DNA from: DATLED01 sp963750255
GTDB taxonomy: Bacteria > Actinomycetota > Acidimicrobiia > Acidimicrobiales > CADCTF01
Assembly: GCA_963750255.1 (NCBI GenBank)
Contig: CAVVPZ010000012.1
Span: 62,001-126,000, forward strand
DNA length: 64,000 bases
Reading direction: 5' to 3'
This document shows, one piece after another, positions 37,451-47,907 of this stretch. How positions within the stretch are numbered: position 1 is the first letter of the stretch; each line of letters starts with the position of its first letter. The notes below the pieces were generated by a model. The model was not told the origin of the DNA, ran no database searches, and saw nothing but the letters and a program-made list of their open reading frames with translations. Both the position numbers and the translations under genes were made by a program.

Positions 37451-39120
37451 ATGCTGAGCTACGAAGAAGCCGCCGCGCAGGTCACTGCCCCCGGGGAGCG
37501 GTTCGAGATCGAGGAGACCGAAGTCCGCGGCACGCTCGATGAAGGTGTTCAAGAGCGCGCCCCGCAGCCTGCGGGCCATCTTCGATCCTGCCCGCCTCCG
37601 GGGCGACGCCACGTTCCTCGTCTACGAGGACGAGCGCTGGAGCTTCGAAGACGTCATGGCGTCGGTCGACGGGCTCGCCGCCGCCCTCGTGCACCGCTAC
37701 GGGGTCGAGAAGGGCGACCGCGTGTCGATCGGCATGCGCAACTACCCCGAGTGGGTCATCGCCTTCGCCGCCATCACCAGCGTGGGTGCGGTGTCGGTGT
37801 CGCTCAACGCTTGGTGGACCGAAGACGAGCTCGACTACGCCCTCGAGGATTCGGGGTCCAAGGTGCTCATCGCCGACGTCGAGCGGGCCGAACGGTCGCG
37901 GGCGGCGGCCGAACGACTCGGGTTCGCCACCCTCGGCGTGCGCCTGCCCGCCGGCACCTCGCTGCCCGGTGTCGACAGCTGGAACGACGTGGTGGAGCCC
38001 GGTGCCACCATGCCCGAGGTCGACATCGACCCCGATGACGACGCCACCATCCTCTATACCTCGGGCACCACGGGCCGGCCCAAGGGCGCCGTCTCGACCC
38101 ACCGAGCCGTCACCAACGCCCTCACCGCCTTCGGGTGCCGCGCCGCCATCGACCGGGCCCGCAAGCCCGACGCTGGGCGCCCCGACGGCGCCCCGTCCTT
38201 CATCCTGATCGTGCCCCTGTTCCACGTGACCGGATGCGTGCCGGTGATGCTGTCGTGCTTCGCCTCGGGCATCAAGCTCGTGATCATGTACAAGTGGGAT
38301 TCCGAGCGGGCGCTCGAGCTCATCGAGCGAGAGAAGGTCACGAACTTCGTGGGCGTCCCGACGCAGTCCTGGGACCTCCTCGAGTCACCCTCGTTCGCCA
38401 CCCGAGACACGTCGTCGCTCATTTCGGTCGGCGGCGGCGGCGCGCCGGCGCCGCCCCAACTCGTGGCCCGCGTCGACTCATCGTTCAAGAAGGCCCGCCC
38501 CTCGCTTGGCTACGGCATGACCGAGACCAACGCCTACGGCCCGGGCAACAACGGTGACGATTACGTCCAGCGACCGACGTCGACGGGCCGGGTCGTGCCC
38601 GTCATGGAAGTCGAGGTCCGCGACCCCGACGGCCAAGCCGTGCCGACGGGCCAGTCCGGCGAGATCTGGTTCAAGGGTCCCAATCTCATCCGCGGCTACT
38701 GGAACAAGCCCGAAGCCACGGCCGAGACCATCGTCGACGGATGGCTGCGCACCGGCGACCTCGGCCGCCTCGACGACGAGGGATTCGTCTACGTCGAAGA
38801 CCGGGCCAAGGACATGGTGTTGCGGGCGGGCGAGAACGTCTACTGCGCCGAGGTCGAAGCCGCCATCTACGAACACCCCGCCGTCTACGAGGCGGCCGTC
38901 TTCGGCGTGCCCCACGAACGTCTGGGCGAAGAGGTGGCGGCCACCGTGCTACGTCCGCCCCGGCGAATCCCTCACCATCGAGGAGTTGCAGGCCCACGTG
39001 CGCGAACGGCTGGCCTCGTTCAAGGTGCCGAGCCGCATCGCCCTCGTGGCCGAGGCACTTCCCCGCAACCCTGCGGGCAAGATCCTCAAGCGGGAGCTCC
39101 GCGACTCGTTCGTCGACTGA
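37451..39120 (+). CDS. Acyl-CoA synthetase (AMP-forming), frame-interrupted
   Basis: About 555 residues. Motifs: P-loop ILYTSGTTGRPKGAVSTHRA, FVGVPTQSWDLLES, LGYGMTETNAYG (A5), WLRTGDLGRLDDEGFVYVEDRAKDMVLRAGENVYCAEVE (A7-A8) and the terminal Lys region RNPAGKILKRELRDSF. Shifts near 37540 and 38950. It activates a carboxylic acid as its CoA ester; the close relatives are long/medium-chain fatty-acid ligases. It is divergent from PhyH (47 bp) and overlaps the convergent antiporter gene by 35 bp. Confidence 0.8.
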
Positions 39121-40270
39121 GCGCGTCGCTGAAGCGGTTGAGCACGGGCCCGGCCACGGCCAGGATCAACACGTAGGACCCGGCCAGGGCTCCAAGATCG
39201 GTCTCGAGGCCGGCGGCCACCCCCAGGCCGGCGATCACGATCGAGAACTCGCCCCGGGCGACCAGCGCCGTGCCGGCGCGGAGCTGGCCCGGCCGGCCGA
39301 CGCCGACGCGGCCCGCTGACCACCAGCCGGTGAAGACTTTGGTGGCGACGCCGACCACGGCGAGTGCCGCCGCCAGGCCCAAGACGGGAAGGATCTTCCC
39401 CGGGTCGATCTCGAGGCCGAAGAACACGAAGAACACAGCAGCGAAAAGATCGCGCAGCGGCGTCAGGAGGGGGCGGGCGCTGTCAGCCGCCGGCCCCGAC
39501 AGTGCGATGCCGACGAGAAATGCCCCGACGGCAGCCGACGCGTGGACGTGTTCGGCGAGGCCGGCGACGAGGAACGCGATGCCGAGGATGGTGAGGACGA
39601 GCATCTCGTCGGAGCGATCGAAAACCAGGCTGCTCAATCGTGGACCAAACCGAATGGCCACGGCGAGGACGGCGACGACGGCTGCGACTGCGGCCATGGT
39701 GTCGACGGCCATGCGGAGTGGGCCGCCTCCACCGAGCAGGCCGGCGACGACGGGCAGGTAGAGCGCCATCACGAGGTCTTCGATCACCAGGATGGACAGC
39801 ACGGTCGGGGTCTCGCGGTTTCCGGTCCGGCCGAGGTCGTTCAGCAGTTTGGCCACGATCCCCGACGAGGAGATGTAGGTGACCCCGCCCAGCAGGAGGG
39901 CGGCGGTCGGACCCCAACCCAGGACGAGCCCGAGGACCGCACCGGGTGCGAAGTTGAGGGCGAGATCCAGACCGCCGGCAGGTGCCGAGCCCCGGATGGC
40001 GTGCATGAGCTCGGCGCCCGAGAAGTCGAGCCCCAACAACAGCAACAACAACACCAGACCCACCTGGGCACCGGTCTCGATGAACTGTCGGCCGGCGGCG
40101 AGGTCGAGGGCGCCACCGTCCCCGAGACTGAGCCCGACCAGCAGGTAGAGCGGAATCGGGGACAACGACCAACGCCCGGCGAGCCGGCCGAGCACGGCCA
40201 CGAAGAGCAGCACGCCGCCAAGCTCGAGAAGCACTGCAGCTGTGCCTGGCCCGCCTGCAGCGACGAGCAT
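39086..40270 (-). CDS. Monovalent cation:proton antiporter (CPA2, KhtU/KefB-like)
   Basis: 394 residues and intact, about twelve membrane helices. It has the CPA2 pattern: LFVAVLGRLAGRWSLSPIPLYLLVGLSLG, LLLLGLDFSG, GGVTYISSSGIVAKLL, ETPTVLSILVIEDLVMALYLPV (the ion-binding Asp region), AAVGAFLVGIALSG, FFVFFGLEIDP and ALVARGEFSIVIAGLG. There is no C-terminal TrkA-N domain; the regulatory part is the separate upstream gene. Together they form a KhtTU-like K+/H+ (or NH4+/H+) efflux unit. Confidence 0.8.
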   Translation of the reverse strand: MLVAAGGPGTAAVLLELGGVLLFVAVLGRLAGRWSLSPIPLYLLVGLSLGDGGALDLAAGRQFIETGAQVGLVLLLLLLGLDFSGAELMHAIRGSAPAGGLDLALNFAPGAVLGLVLGWGPTAALLLGGVTYISSSGIVAKLLNDLGRTGNRETPTVLSILVIEDLVMALYLPVVAGLLGGGGPLRMAVDTMAAVAAVVAVLAVAIRFGPRLSSLVFDRSDEMLVLTILGIAFLVAGLAEHVHASAAVGAFLVGIALSGPAADSARPLLTPLRDLFAAVFFVFFGLEIDPGKILPVLGLAAALAVVGVATKVFTGWWSAGRVGVGRPGQLRAGTALVARGEFSIVIAGLGVAAGLETDLGALAGSYVLILAVAGPVLNRFSDALSRRTSRGAPA

Positions 40271-40274
40271 GACC

Positions 40275-40760
40275 TCAGCCCGCGCCGAGGAGCCGCGCCG
40301 CGGCTTCGATGCCGTCGGGCGTGCCGACGACGACGACGGTGTCGGCGTCGGCCAGCAGGAATTCGGGACCTGGTGCCGGGGTCGGGCTCCCGTCGCGGAC
40401 GACGGCGACGATCGAGGTGCCGGTCTGCGTCCGCACCTGCAGCGAAGCGATCGTGCGACCCGCCGCCGCGGAGTTCGGCCCCAATGGCAGCCAATCGATG
40501 GCCAGACCTTCGATGTGTCGCTGGACGTCGGCCACGCGTTCGACAACGCGGGTCCCGCCGAACAACTCGGCCAGCGTTGCGCTCTCGTCGGGGGTGAACG
40601 TGATCGATGAGTCGGCCGCATCGGGATCGGACGCGTTGTAGACGACGAAGTCTCGGCGACCGCTTCGACGGGTGATCACACCCACCCGGCGTCCGCCCTG
40701 GGACACGAACTCGTGCAACACGCCCACACCTGGAAGCTCGGTTTCCTCGATGTCGGCCAT
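40275..40760 (-). CDS. Antiporter regulatory subunit with TrkA-C/RCK-C domain (KhtT-like)
   Basis: 161 residues and intact. N-terminal part TELPGVGVLHEFVSQGGRRVGVITRRSGRRDFVVYN matches KhtT proteins; the C-terminal RCK-C domain is IDWLPLGPNSAAAGRTIASLQVRTQTGTSIVAVVRDG through DTVVVVGTPDGIEAAARLL. The gene ends 4 bp before the antiporter start. KhtT senses cytoplasmic signals (pH, nucleotides) and gates KhtU. Confidence 0.78.
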   Translation of the reverse strand: MADIEETELPGVGVLHEFVSQGGRRVGVITRRSGRRDFVVYNASDPDAADSSITFTPDESATLAELFGGTRVVERVADVQRHIEGLAIDWLPLGPNSAAAGRTIASLQVRTQTGTSIVAVVRDGSPTPAPGPEFLLADADTVVVVGTPDGIEAAARLLGAG

Positions 40761-40805
40761 CGGGCCAGTCTCTCCGATGTGCCCGACGTTGGGTAGTATC
40801 TCGAC

Positions 40806-40925
40806 GTCGAAGGGGAGTAGCCCCACTGGGACGGTCGTCATCACGGCAGCTCGCTGCCCGGCCCCCCGACCGCCACCATGGCGGGAGCGAGACCTTCGAC
40901 TGTCCACCGCTTGCGACAGTCGAAG
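40806..40925 (+). promoter_or_regulatory. yybP-ykoY (Mn2+) riboswitch with anti-P1 hairpin, upstream of terC
   Basis: The conserved core elements are present in order: AGGGGAGTAG (40811-40820), GTCGTCATCACGGCAGC (40835-40851) and GGGAGCGAGACCTTCG (40883-40898). Helix P1 pairs GTCGAAGG (40806-40813) with CCTTCGAC (40893-40900), 8 of 8. A competing perfect 11-bp hairpin joins 40894-40904 with 40915-40925; its 3' arm abuts the Shine-Dalgarno GAGGA (40925-40929). Mn2+ binding would favour P1 and expose the RBS of the TerC gene at 40939. A translational ON switch is an inference. Confidence 0.85.
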
Positions 40926-40938
40926 AGGAAACGCCTAC

Positions 40939-41920
40939 GTGCTCGCCGTCATCGAATCAACCCGTTCGCAGTTCGTGCAGTTGGACGTGCCGGCCTGGGC
41001 GTGGCTGGCCCTGCTCGCCGTCATCGTCGCCCTGTTGGCGCATCGACCTCTACCGGCACCGCGAGGCCCACGCGCCGACCACCCGGGAGGCGCTCATCGA
41101 GTCGATCGTGTGGGTGTCGTGCGGCTTGGCCTTCTCCGGGGTGGTCGCCGTCGCCTTCGGCGGTGCCGCGTTCGGGGAGTACATCAGCGGCTATCTCATC
41201 GAGAAGTCGCTCAGCGTCGACAACGTGTTCGTCTGGTCGATGCTGTTCTCCACCCTCGCCATCCCGGTGAAGTATCAGCACCGCGTGCTGTTCTGGGGGA
41301 TCTTCGGCGCCCTCTTCATGCGGGCCGGCTTCATCCTCCTCGGGACGGCGCTGATCGCCCGGTTCTGGTGGTTGCTGCTCGTGTTCGGCGTCTTCCTCGT
41401 CTACACCGGAGCGAAGATCATCCGGCACCGAGCCGACGAGGGCGAACAGGGCACGACAAGGGGCATCGGCCTCCTCCGCAAGGTGATGCCGGTCTCCGAC
41501 GAGCTCGACGGCCAGAAGTTCTTCACCAAGCTCAACGGCAAGCGAGCGGCCACTCCGCTGCTCGCCGCGCTCGTCGTCGTGGAGGTCACCGACGTGATCT
41601 TCGCCGTCGACTCCGTCCCCGCCATCCTGGCCGTGTCCAACGAGTCGTTCCTCGTCTTCGCCTCGAACGCGTTCGCCATCCTCGGTCTACGGGCGATGTA
41701 CTTCTTGCTGGCCAACGCCAAGGAACGCTTCCACTACCTGTCCCACGCCCTCGGCAGCATCCTCATCTTCGTCGGCCTCAAGATGTCGGTGTCGCACTGG
41801 TTCCACATGAACACGTACGTGTCGCTGGCCATCATCACGGCGATGCTGGTCGCTGCCGTCGTGCTCAGCGAGCGCAAGACCCGCCGGGACGAGCGCATCA
41901 GGGAGTCAGCAACACCTTGA
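40939..41920 (+). CDS. TerC-family membrane protein (Alx-like, probable Mn2+ exporter)
   Basis: About 326 residues, around nine membrane helices. TerC signatures: AFGEYISGYLIEKSLSVDNVFVWSMLFSTLAIPVKYQHRVLFWGIFGAL, with the acidic ESxSVDN block, and LLAALVVVEVTDVIFAVDSVPAILAVSNESFLVFASNAFAILGLRAMYFLL. One shift near 41043 in the first helix. TerC/Alx proteins controlled by yybP-ykoY riboswitches export manganese or protect against it; the riboswitch directly upstream supports that. Start GTG 40939, 9 nt after GAGGA. The stop overlaps the convergent dehydrogenase by 23 bp. Confidence 0.85.
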
Positions 41921-42941
41921 GGCAGCCGTCTTCGCGCTGGTCGAACATGCGATAGGCGTCGGGCGCGTCGGCCAGCGCCATCCGGTGGGTGAAGACCTCT
42001 TCGGGGTGGAGCTTGCCCGCCTCGAGCAGGGGGATGAGCGCCGGCCAGGCCAGCGGCACCGACGCCAATGTGACCCGGAACGTGAGACGCCGGATCAGGG
42101 CCAGCGGCACCGGGAACGGGAAGGCGAAGTTGAGGTTGACCCCGATGACGCTGACCGTGCCGCCGGCCGCGCAACTGAAGATGGCGTCGGTGATGGTCTG
42201 GTCGGCGCCGACGGCTTCGATGACGGCCTGTGCCCCCCGGCCCCCGGTGGCCTGGAGCACCTGTTGCGGCGTGGCCGCCCTGGGAGGCGTCGATGGGCTC
42301 GGCGCCGAGGGCCTCGGCCCGGGCCAGGCGCTCGGGGTATGGTGTCGACGGCGAGGATGCGTGCCGGGCCGAACAGCCGGGCGCTCTGCAGGGCCATGAT
42401 GCCGACCGGACCGAGGCCGATGACCACGACGGTGTCGCCGGGGGAGATGTCGGCCCGGACGGCGCCGAGGTAGCCGGTCGGGAGGATGTCGGTGAGCAGC
42501 ACGGCTTGCTCGGTGCGAGATCGCCTCGGGGATGGTGCGGATGAAGGCGTCGGCGGCGGGCACGGCGACGGCCTCGGCCTGGCCGCCGGGCAGATCGACG
42601 CCGGTGCCGAACACCTTGCCGGGCAGACCGCCCGAGCACACCACGGGGTCGCCGTGACGGCACGGGTCGCAGCGGCCGCAGCCGATGACGGCACTGACCA
42701 TGACCCGGTCGCCCCTCTTGACCCGATCAACGGACGGGCCGACCTCGTCGACGGTGCCGACGAACTCATGACCGAGCCGGACTCCGGCCGCGCCCATCTG
42801 CCCGTGGTACAGGTGGAGATCGGAGCCGCAGATGGCGGTGCGCTCGACCCGGACGATGGCTCCATCCGGGCCAGGAAGGACCGGATCCGGGACATCCTCG
42901 ACAGTGACGTCGCCCTTGCCCTGCAGGACGACGGCTCTCAC
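41898..42941 (-). CDS. Zinc-dependent alcohol dehydrogenase (MDR family), frame-interrupted
   Basis: About 347 residues. The catalytic zinc ligands are in TAICGSDLHLYHG and RLGHEFVGTVDEVG; the structural zinc set is GCGRCDPCRHGDPVVC. The NAD site is TVVVIGLGPVGIMALQSARLFGPARILAVD. Shifts occur near 42515, 42340 and 42285. GTG 42941 overlaps the acyl-CoA dehydrogenase stop (GTGA). It probably oxidises an alcohol linked to the upstream acyl-CoA or molybdenum-hydroxylase substrates. Confidence 0.78.
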   Translation of the reverse strand: MRAVVLQGKGDVTVEDVPDPVLPGPDGAIVRVERTAICGSDLHLYHGQMGAAGVRLGHEFVGTVDEVGPSVDRVKRGDRVMVSAVIGCGRCDPCRHGDPVVCSGGLPGKVFGTGVDLPGGQAEAVAVPAADAFIRTIPEAISHRASRAAHRHPPDRLPRRRPGRHLPRRHRRGHRPRSGRHHGPAERPAVRPGTHPRRRHHTPSAWPGPRPSAPSPSTPPRAATPQQVLQATGGRGAQAVIEAVGADQTITDAIFSCAAGGTVSVIGVNLNFAFPFPVPLALIRRLTFRVTLASVPLAWPALIPLLEAGKLHPEEVFTHRMALADAPDAYRMFDQREDGCLKVLLTP

Positions 42942-44137
42942 GAGCGGCTGCGGGAGTTCTCGGCCTCGGCCGACGGCTCCTTGGGCAGGCCGAGCGCCGC
43001 GCTCGCCCACGATGTTGCGCTGGATCTCGGCCGTGCCGCCCCAGATCGTGCCGGAACGAGAACCGAGGAACATGCCCATCCACTCGTTCTGGGTGTAGCC
43101 CTCGCCGTCGGGCCGGATCGTGGACTTCATGCCGGCGATGTTCATGGCGATCTCGCCGAAGCGGCGGGTGTACTCCGACCACAACATCTTGCCGATGCTG
43201 GCCTCGGGCCCGGGCTCGAGACCCTTGGCCGCCAGTGCAGTCATCCGCTCGGACTGGTAGCGGATGATCTCGATCTTGGTGTAGGCCCACGCCAGGTCCT
43301 GGCGGACGGTGGCGTCGGCGATCTTGCCGTTGGCCGTGGCCTCCTTGACGACGCGGTCCCACTGGCGCCTTGAACCCGTTGTGGCGGCCGCCGCCACCGC
43401 GGCGCTCGTTGCCGAGGGTCGTGTTGGTGACCCGCCATCCGTCGTGCAGCCCGCCGATGACGTTGGTGATCGGGGCGCGGGCGCCGTCGATGAAGACCTC
43501 GCTGAAGCCGCTGCCGCCTGTCATCTGCCGCAGGCCCCGGATGTCGAAGCCGTTGTCGGGCATCGGCACGAGCACGTAGGAGATGCCCTTGTGCTTGGGG
43601 GCGTCAGGGTTGGTGCGGCACAGGCAGAACATCATGTTGGCGAACTGCGCCCCCGAGGTCCACACCTTCTGGCCGGTGATGATGAGCTCGTCGCCGTCGA
43701 CGACGCCACGGGTCTGGAGTCCGGCGAGGTCGGAGCCGGCGCCCGGCTCGGAGAAGCCCTGGCAGTAGCGGTGGGTGCCGTCGAGGATCTTGGGCAGGAA
43801 CTCGCGCTTTTGCTCCTCGGTGCCCCACACGATGATGGCGGGGGAGACGAGCGACTCGCCCATGCCCCGGTTGGCGCGGGGATAGCCGCGCCTTGGCGAA
43901 CTCTTCGGACACGATCCCGTTCTGGAAGCTGTCGAGGCCGCGGCCGCCGTACTCCTCGGGCCAGTGCGAACAGATCCAGTGGCCCTCGATGAGCCGCGCT
44001 TCCCACGCCTTCATCGCCTCGGTCGTCTTGGGGTCGCGGCGCATGGCCGACAGTCCCTTGACCTCCTCGATGGCGTTTTCCTTGATCCAGGACTGGACTT
44101 CTTGACGCAGCTTTTCGTCGCTGTCGGTGACCGACAT
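42938..44137 (-). CDS. Acyl-CoA dehydrogenase, frame-interrupted
   Basis: About 399 residues. Motifs: HWPEEYGGRGLDSFQNGIVSEEFAKA, YCQGFSEPGAGSDLAGLQTRGVVDGDELIITGQKVWTSGAQFANM (FAD/substrate site), and the C-terminal SGTIWGGTAEIQRNIVGERALGLPKEP. Shifts near 43893, 43373 and 42990. This is the actinobacterial ACAD type often found with sterol or fatty-acid degradation genes. An SD run GGGGGAG precedes the ATG. Upstream is a 12-bp palindrome at 44169. Confidence 0.8.
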
Positions 44138-44168
44138 GGCTCCCCCTTGCCTCGATCCGAAAAGACTA

Positions 44169-44180
44169 ATGCAGCTGCAT
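44169..44180. promoter_or_regulatory. 12-bp palindrome ATGCAGCTGCAT upstream of the acyl-CoA dehydrogenase
   Basis: A perfect palindrome located 31 bp before the ATG at 44137 and 14 bp after the preceding hydroxylase stop. It could be a small operator of the dehydrogenase promoter; it is short enough to be chance. Confidence 0.3.
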
Positions 44181-44194
44181 CGGCGCGTGTGGGG

Positions 44195-46546
44195 TCAGTC
44201 GAGGGCGCCGATGAGCTCGAGGATCCGCAGCGGCGGCAGGTGCTGCTCCTCGATCTTCACGCCGAAGGGCGACAGCGCGTCCTCGATGGCGTTGACCAGC
44301 GTGGCCGGCGACACGATCATGCCGCCCTCGCCCACGCCCCGGAAGTTCACGTCGGGGTCGAGCGGCACGGTCTCGAGGTGGTGGATCTCGATGCGTGGCA
44401 CCTCGGTGGTGGTGGGCAGCAGGTAGTCCATGAACGTCGCCGGCCAGGAACTGGCCCGTCTCGGGGTCGTAGGCCGAGCGCTCAAGCAGCACGGCGCCGA
44501 TGCCCTGGGCCACGCCGCCGCGGACCTGGCCGTCGACGATCGGCGGGGTTGATCAGCTTGCCGCAGTCCTCGACGACCACGTAGCGCTCGATCTCGACCA
44601 GGCCGGTCTCGACGTCGACCTCGACGATGGCGCAGTGGGTGCCGCCCGACCAGCCGCCCTGGCCGCCGTCGTAGTTGCGGACGACCTCGAGGCTGGCGTC
44701 GACATCGTCGGGCAGCGCACCGGGTGCCGCCGCCGCCACCGCCACCTCGGCCAGCGACTGGCGCTGACGGGCACGCCGCGCACGGCGACCTGGCCCTCGA
44801 CGATCTCGAGGTCGTCGGCGTTGGCCTCGATGCAGGTGCGAGGCGACGTCGAGCACCCGTTCGCGCAGGGCGCGGGCGGTGTGGAGGGCCGACCCGCCGG
44901 CCATGGTGGCCGACCGCGAGCCGCCGGTGAACCCGAAGGGCACCTGGTCGCTGTCGCCGACCACGATCTTGACGAGCTCCATCGGCACGCCGAACTCGTC
45001 GGCCGCGATCTGGGCCAGCGTCGTCTCGTGGCCCTGGCCGTGGGGCATCTGGCCGGTGAACACGCGCACGATGCCGTCCTCGTCGAGGCGCATGCGCATC
45101 TGCTCGTTGCCGAGCGGGCTGTCGCCTCGCGGGCCCGGGCGCGCCCTCGATGTAGGTGGCCATGCCGAGGCCGAGGTAGCGGCCCTCCTTGCGGGCTGCT
45201 TCCTGGCGGACCCGGAAGGCGGCGAGGTCGATCCGCTCGGCGATGCTCTCGAGCGACTCGCGGGCCGTGGCGCTGGTGAGGCGAGCGGCCGGTGACCATC
45301 GTGCCCGGGTTCTCGCCCTGGAAGGCGATGTTGCGGCGACGGACCTCGAGCGGCTCCATGCCGAGCTCGTTGGCCACGAGGTCGACCATGCGCTCGCGGC
45401 AGAAGGTCTCCGACGCCCACGGACCCCGGTAGGCGACGTAGGTGGCCTTGTTGGTGACGACGGCCTGGGATGTGAACTCCAGCGCCTCCATCGAGTACGG
45501 GCCGGGCATCATGCCTTCGACGATGCGGCTGACCATGGCCCCCATGCCCGGGTAGGCCCCGGTGTCGACGGTCATCGTCACCTTCATGGCCGAGGATGTC
45601 GCCCTCGTTGGTGACGGCGCACTCGGCGTCGAGGGTCTCCTCGCGGGCCTGGCCCGGAGAAGGCGAGGTGCTCGTTGCGGTCCTCGATCCACTTGACCGG
45701 CCGGCCGAGCGACCTTCGACAGCGCCGCGGTGGCGATCTCCTCGCGGCCAGTGCCGATCTTGAGGCCGAACGAGCCGCCGATGTCGCCGCACAGCACGCG
45801 GACGTGGTCGCCGTCGAGGCCCGAGCTGGCCGCTGAGGGCGGTCTTGGCCATGCCCACGCCCTGGTTGGAGCCGTGCATGGTCGAGCGCCTCGGTCTCGG
45901 GATCGAAGTCGGCGACGCACGCCGCGGCACTCCATCGGCACGTTCTGGTGGCGGTGCACCTTGAGGTTGGCGCGACACGACGCGGTCGGCCTTGGCGAAG
46001 GCGGCTTCGACGTCGCCGTGCACGTTGGTGCGCGTGGCCGGCGACGATGTTGGAGCCGAGGTCGGCGAAGATCGGCGTGCTGTCGGGATCGAGGGCCTGG
46101 GCGGCGGTGGCCACCGGATCGGCAGGTCGTCGTAGTCGACCTCGATCAGCTCGAGCGCGTCCTCGGCGATGTAGCGGCTCTCGGCCACGACGACGGCGAC
46201 CGGGTCGCCGACGAGGCGGACCTTGTCGGTGCACAACAGGGTGAAGGCGACCGGCGCCGGCCCGAACGATGCCCATGGGGCGAGCGTCGGGTCGACAGGA
46301 GCGCCTGCATGCCGGCCGCCGTCGTAGACGGCCACGACGCCGGGCAGCTCTTTGGCGGCGCGCGATGTCGATGCCGGTGATCGGCCGTGGGCGATCGGGC
46401 TGCGGAGGAAGGCGGCGTGGAGCATGCCGGGCAACTGGACGTCGTCGACGTAGTTGCCGGTGCCGGTGAGGATGCGCTGGTCCTCGGACCGCTTCACGCT
46501 CTCGCCGACGAAGCGCTGGGCGATGGGCTGTTGGGTGCGCGGTCAT
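44195..46546 (-). CDS. Molybdenum hydroxylase large subunit (xanthine dehydrogenase family), heavily frame-interrupted
   Basis: About 782 residues read piecewise: VKRSEDQRILTGTGNYVDDVQLPGMLHAAFLRSPIAHG, VRLVGDPVAVVVAESRYIAEDALELIEVDYDDLP, VHRHQNVPMECRGV-like, VRVLCGDIGGSFGLKIGTGREEIA, NKATYVAYRGPWASETFCRERMVDLVANELG, PHGQGHETTLAQIAADEFGVP and NFRGVGEGGMIVSPATLVNAIEDAL. The loop AYRGPW replaces both the AYRCSFR of form I CO dehydrogenase and AYRGAGR of form II. The protein binds Mo-molybdopterin cytosine dinucleotide. At least ten single-base shifts. It is last in the order FAD - FeS - Mo. Confidence 0.75.
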
Positions 46547-47029
46547 CGGGTGGCCTCCTGCGGCGGCGGCGACGGCCTTGAGGGCGCCGTTGAGGATGCT
46601 CTCGTAGCCGGTGCAGCGGCAGATGTTGCCCGACAGGCATCTCGCGGATCTCGTGCTCGTCGGCGGTCGGATCGTCCTCGATGCAGCGCCGTGAGTCTGC
46701 ATGAGGAAGCCGGGCGTGCAGAACCCGCACTGGAAGGCGTGGGAGTCGCGCATTGCTTCTTGCATGCGGACCGAGGATGTCCCGGGTCGCCGCCGAGGCC
46801 CTCGATGGTGCGCACGGTGGCGCCGTCGGCCTGCACGGCCAGCATCAGGCACGACGCTGACGGCGTCGCCGTCGACGATGACGGTGCAGGCGCCGCAGAC
46901 GCCGTGCTCGCAGCCGAGGTGGGTGCCGGTGAGGCCGAGGTCTTCGCGGAGGAAGTCGGCCAGGGTCTTGCGGGCCTCGACGGCGTCGACCGTGCGGGCC
47001 TCGCCGTTGACGGTGAGTTCGACGTTCAT
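46543..47029 (-). CDS. Molybdenum hydroxylase 2Fe-2S subunit, frame-interrupted
   Basis: About 161 residues. First cluster (plant ferredoxin type): THLGCEHGVCGACTVIVDGDAV; second cluster: FQCGFCTPGFLMQ and NICRCTGYESILNGALKAV. These eight cysteines carry the two 2Fe-2S centres that pass electrons from Mo to FAD. Shifts occur near 46850, 46785, 46690 and 46630. The ATG at 47029 overlaps the FAD-subunit stop and the end overlaps the large-subunit ATG. Confidence 0.8.
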
Positions 47030-47878
47030 TTCGTCGCTCCTTCCAGGGCGCGGGTGAGGGCTCGTTTGACGCAGACGGCGGCGACCTTCTTGCGGTAGGC
47101 GGTCGATGCGTGCAGGTCGTCGGACGGTTCGAGGTCGCGAGCGGCGAGGTCGGCCACCTCGGCGATGGTCGGCGCCGGCGACCAAGGCTTGCTTCGGCCG
47201 TCGGTCGCCCGCACCGGCTTCTCGGCCACGTTGATCAAGGCGATGCGGGCGTCGCCGACCCGGCTTCACGGCCACGACGGCGCCCGACCATGGCGAAGTC
47301 GCCGTGGCGGCGGGCGACCTCCTCGACGGCGACGCCGGTGCCCGGCGCCAGCACGGGGAAGTCGATGGCGGTCAGGATCTCGTCCGGCTCGAGGGCGGTC
47401 GTGAAGTAGCCGCCGAAGAAGTCGTCGGCGGCTGATCGTCCGCTCGCCCCGCGCCTCGGAGCGGGCGATGAACGTCGCGCCCAAGGCGAGGGCCACCGCC
47501 GGCAGCTCGGCGGCCGGGTCGGCGTGGGCGATGCTCCCGCCGACCGTGCCCCGGGAGCGGATGGCGGCGTGGCCGATGAAGCGGCATGGCCTCGGTGATG
47601 AGCGGCACGGCCGCGCGCGATCTCGGCCGAGCGGTGGGCAGCCGGTGGCGGACGAGTGGCGCCGATGCGCAGCGAGCCGTTGACCCGCTCGATGGCGCCA
47701 GCTCGGCGACGCGGTTGACGTCGACGAGCAGCTCGGGATGGGCCAATCGCAGCGACATCAGCGGGATCAGGCTCTGGCCTCCGGCCAGCACCTTGGCTTC
47801 GTCGCCTCCTTCGGCCAAGGCTGGAGCGCCTCGTCGAGCGAGTGCGACGGCGACGTAGTCGAACGGGGGCGGCTTCAC
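47026..47878 (-). CDS. Molybdenum hydroxylase FAD-binding subunit, frame-interrupted
   Basis: About 283 residues, first gene of the three-subunit operon. FAD motifs: AKVLAGGQSLIPLMSLRLAHPELLVDVNRV (residues ~30-58) and, in a shifted frame, a GGSIAHADPAAELPAVALALGATF stretch (minus strand near 47475-47545); the C-terminal domain has FFGGYFTTALEPDEILTAIDFPV. Start GTG 47878. Its promoter region is occupied by palindromic repeat R1 (47908-47954), only 30 bp from the start codon. Confidence 0.75.
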
Positions 47879-47907
47879 AGTCCGGCGACCTTATCCACTC
47901 CTCCTGC

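Noticed and set aside
40761..40938. A small gene in the 178-bp gap before terC
   Set aside because: The segment is fully explained by the riboswitch; no coding frame with a start and RBS is present.
44195..47878. Carbon monoxide dehydrogenase (coxMSL)
   Set aside because: The large-subunit loop is AYRGPW, lacking the Cys of form I and the AYRGAGR of form II.
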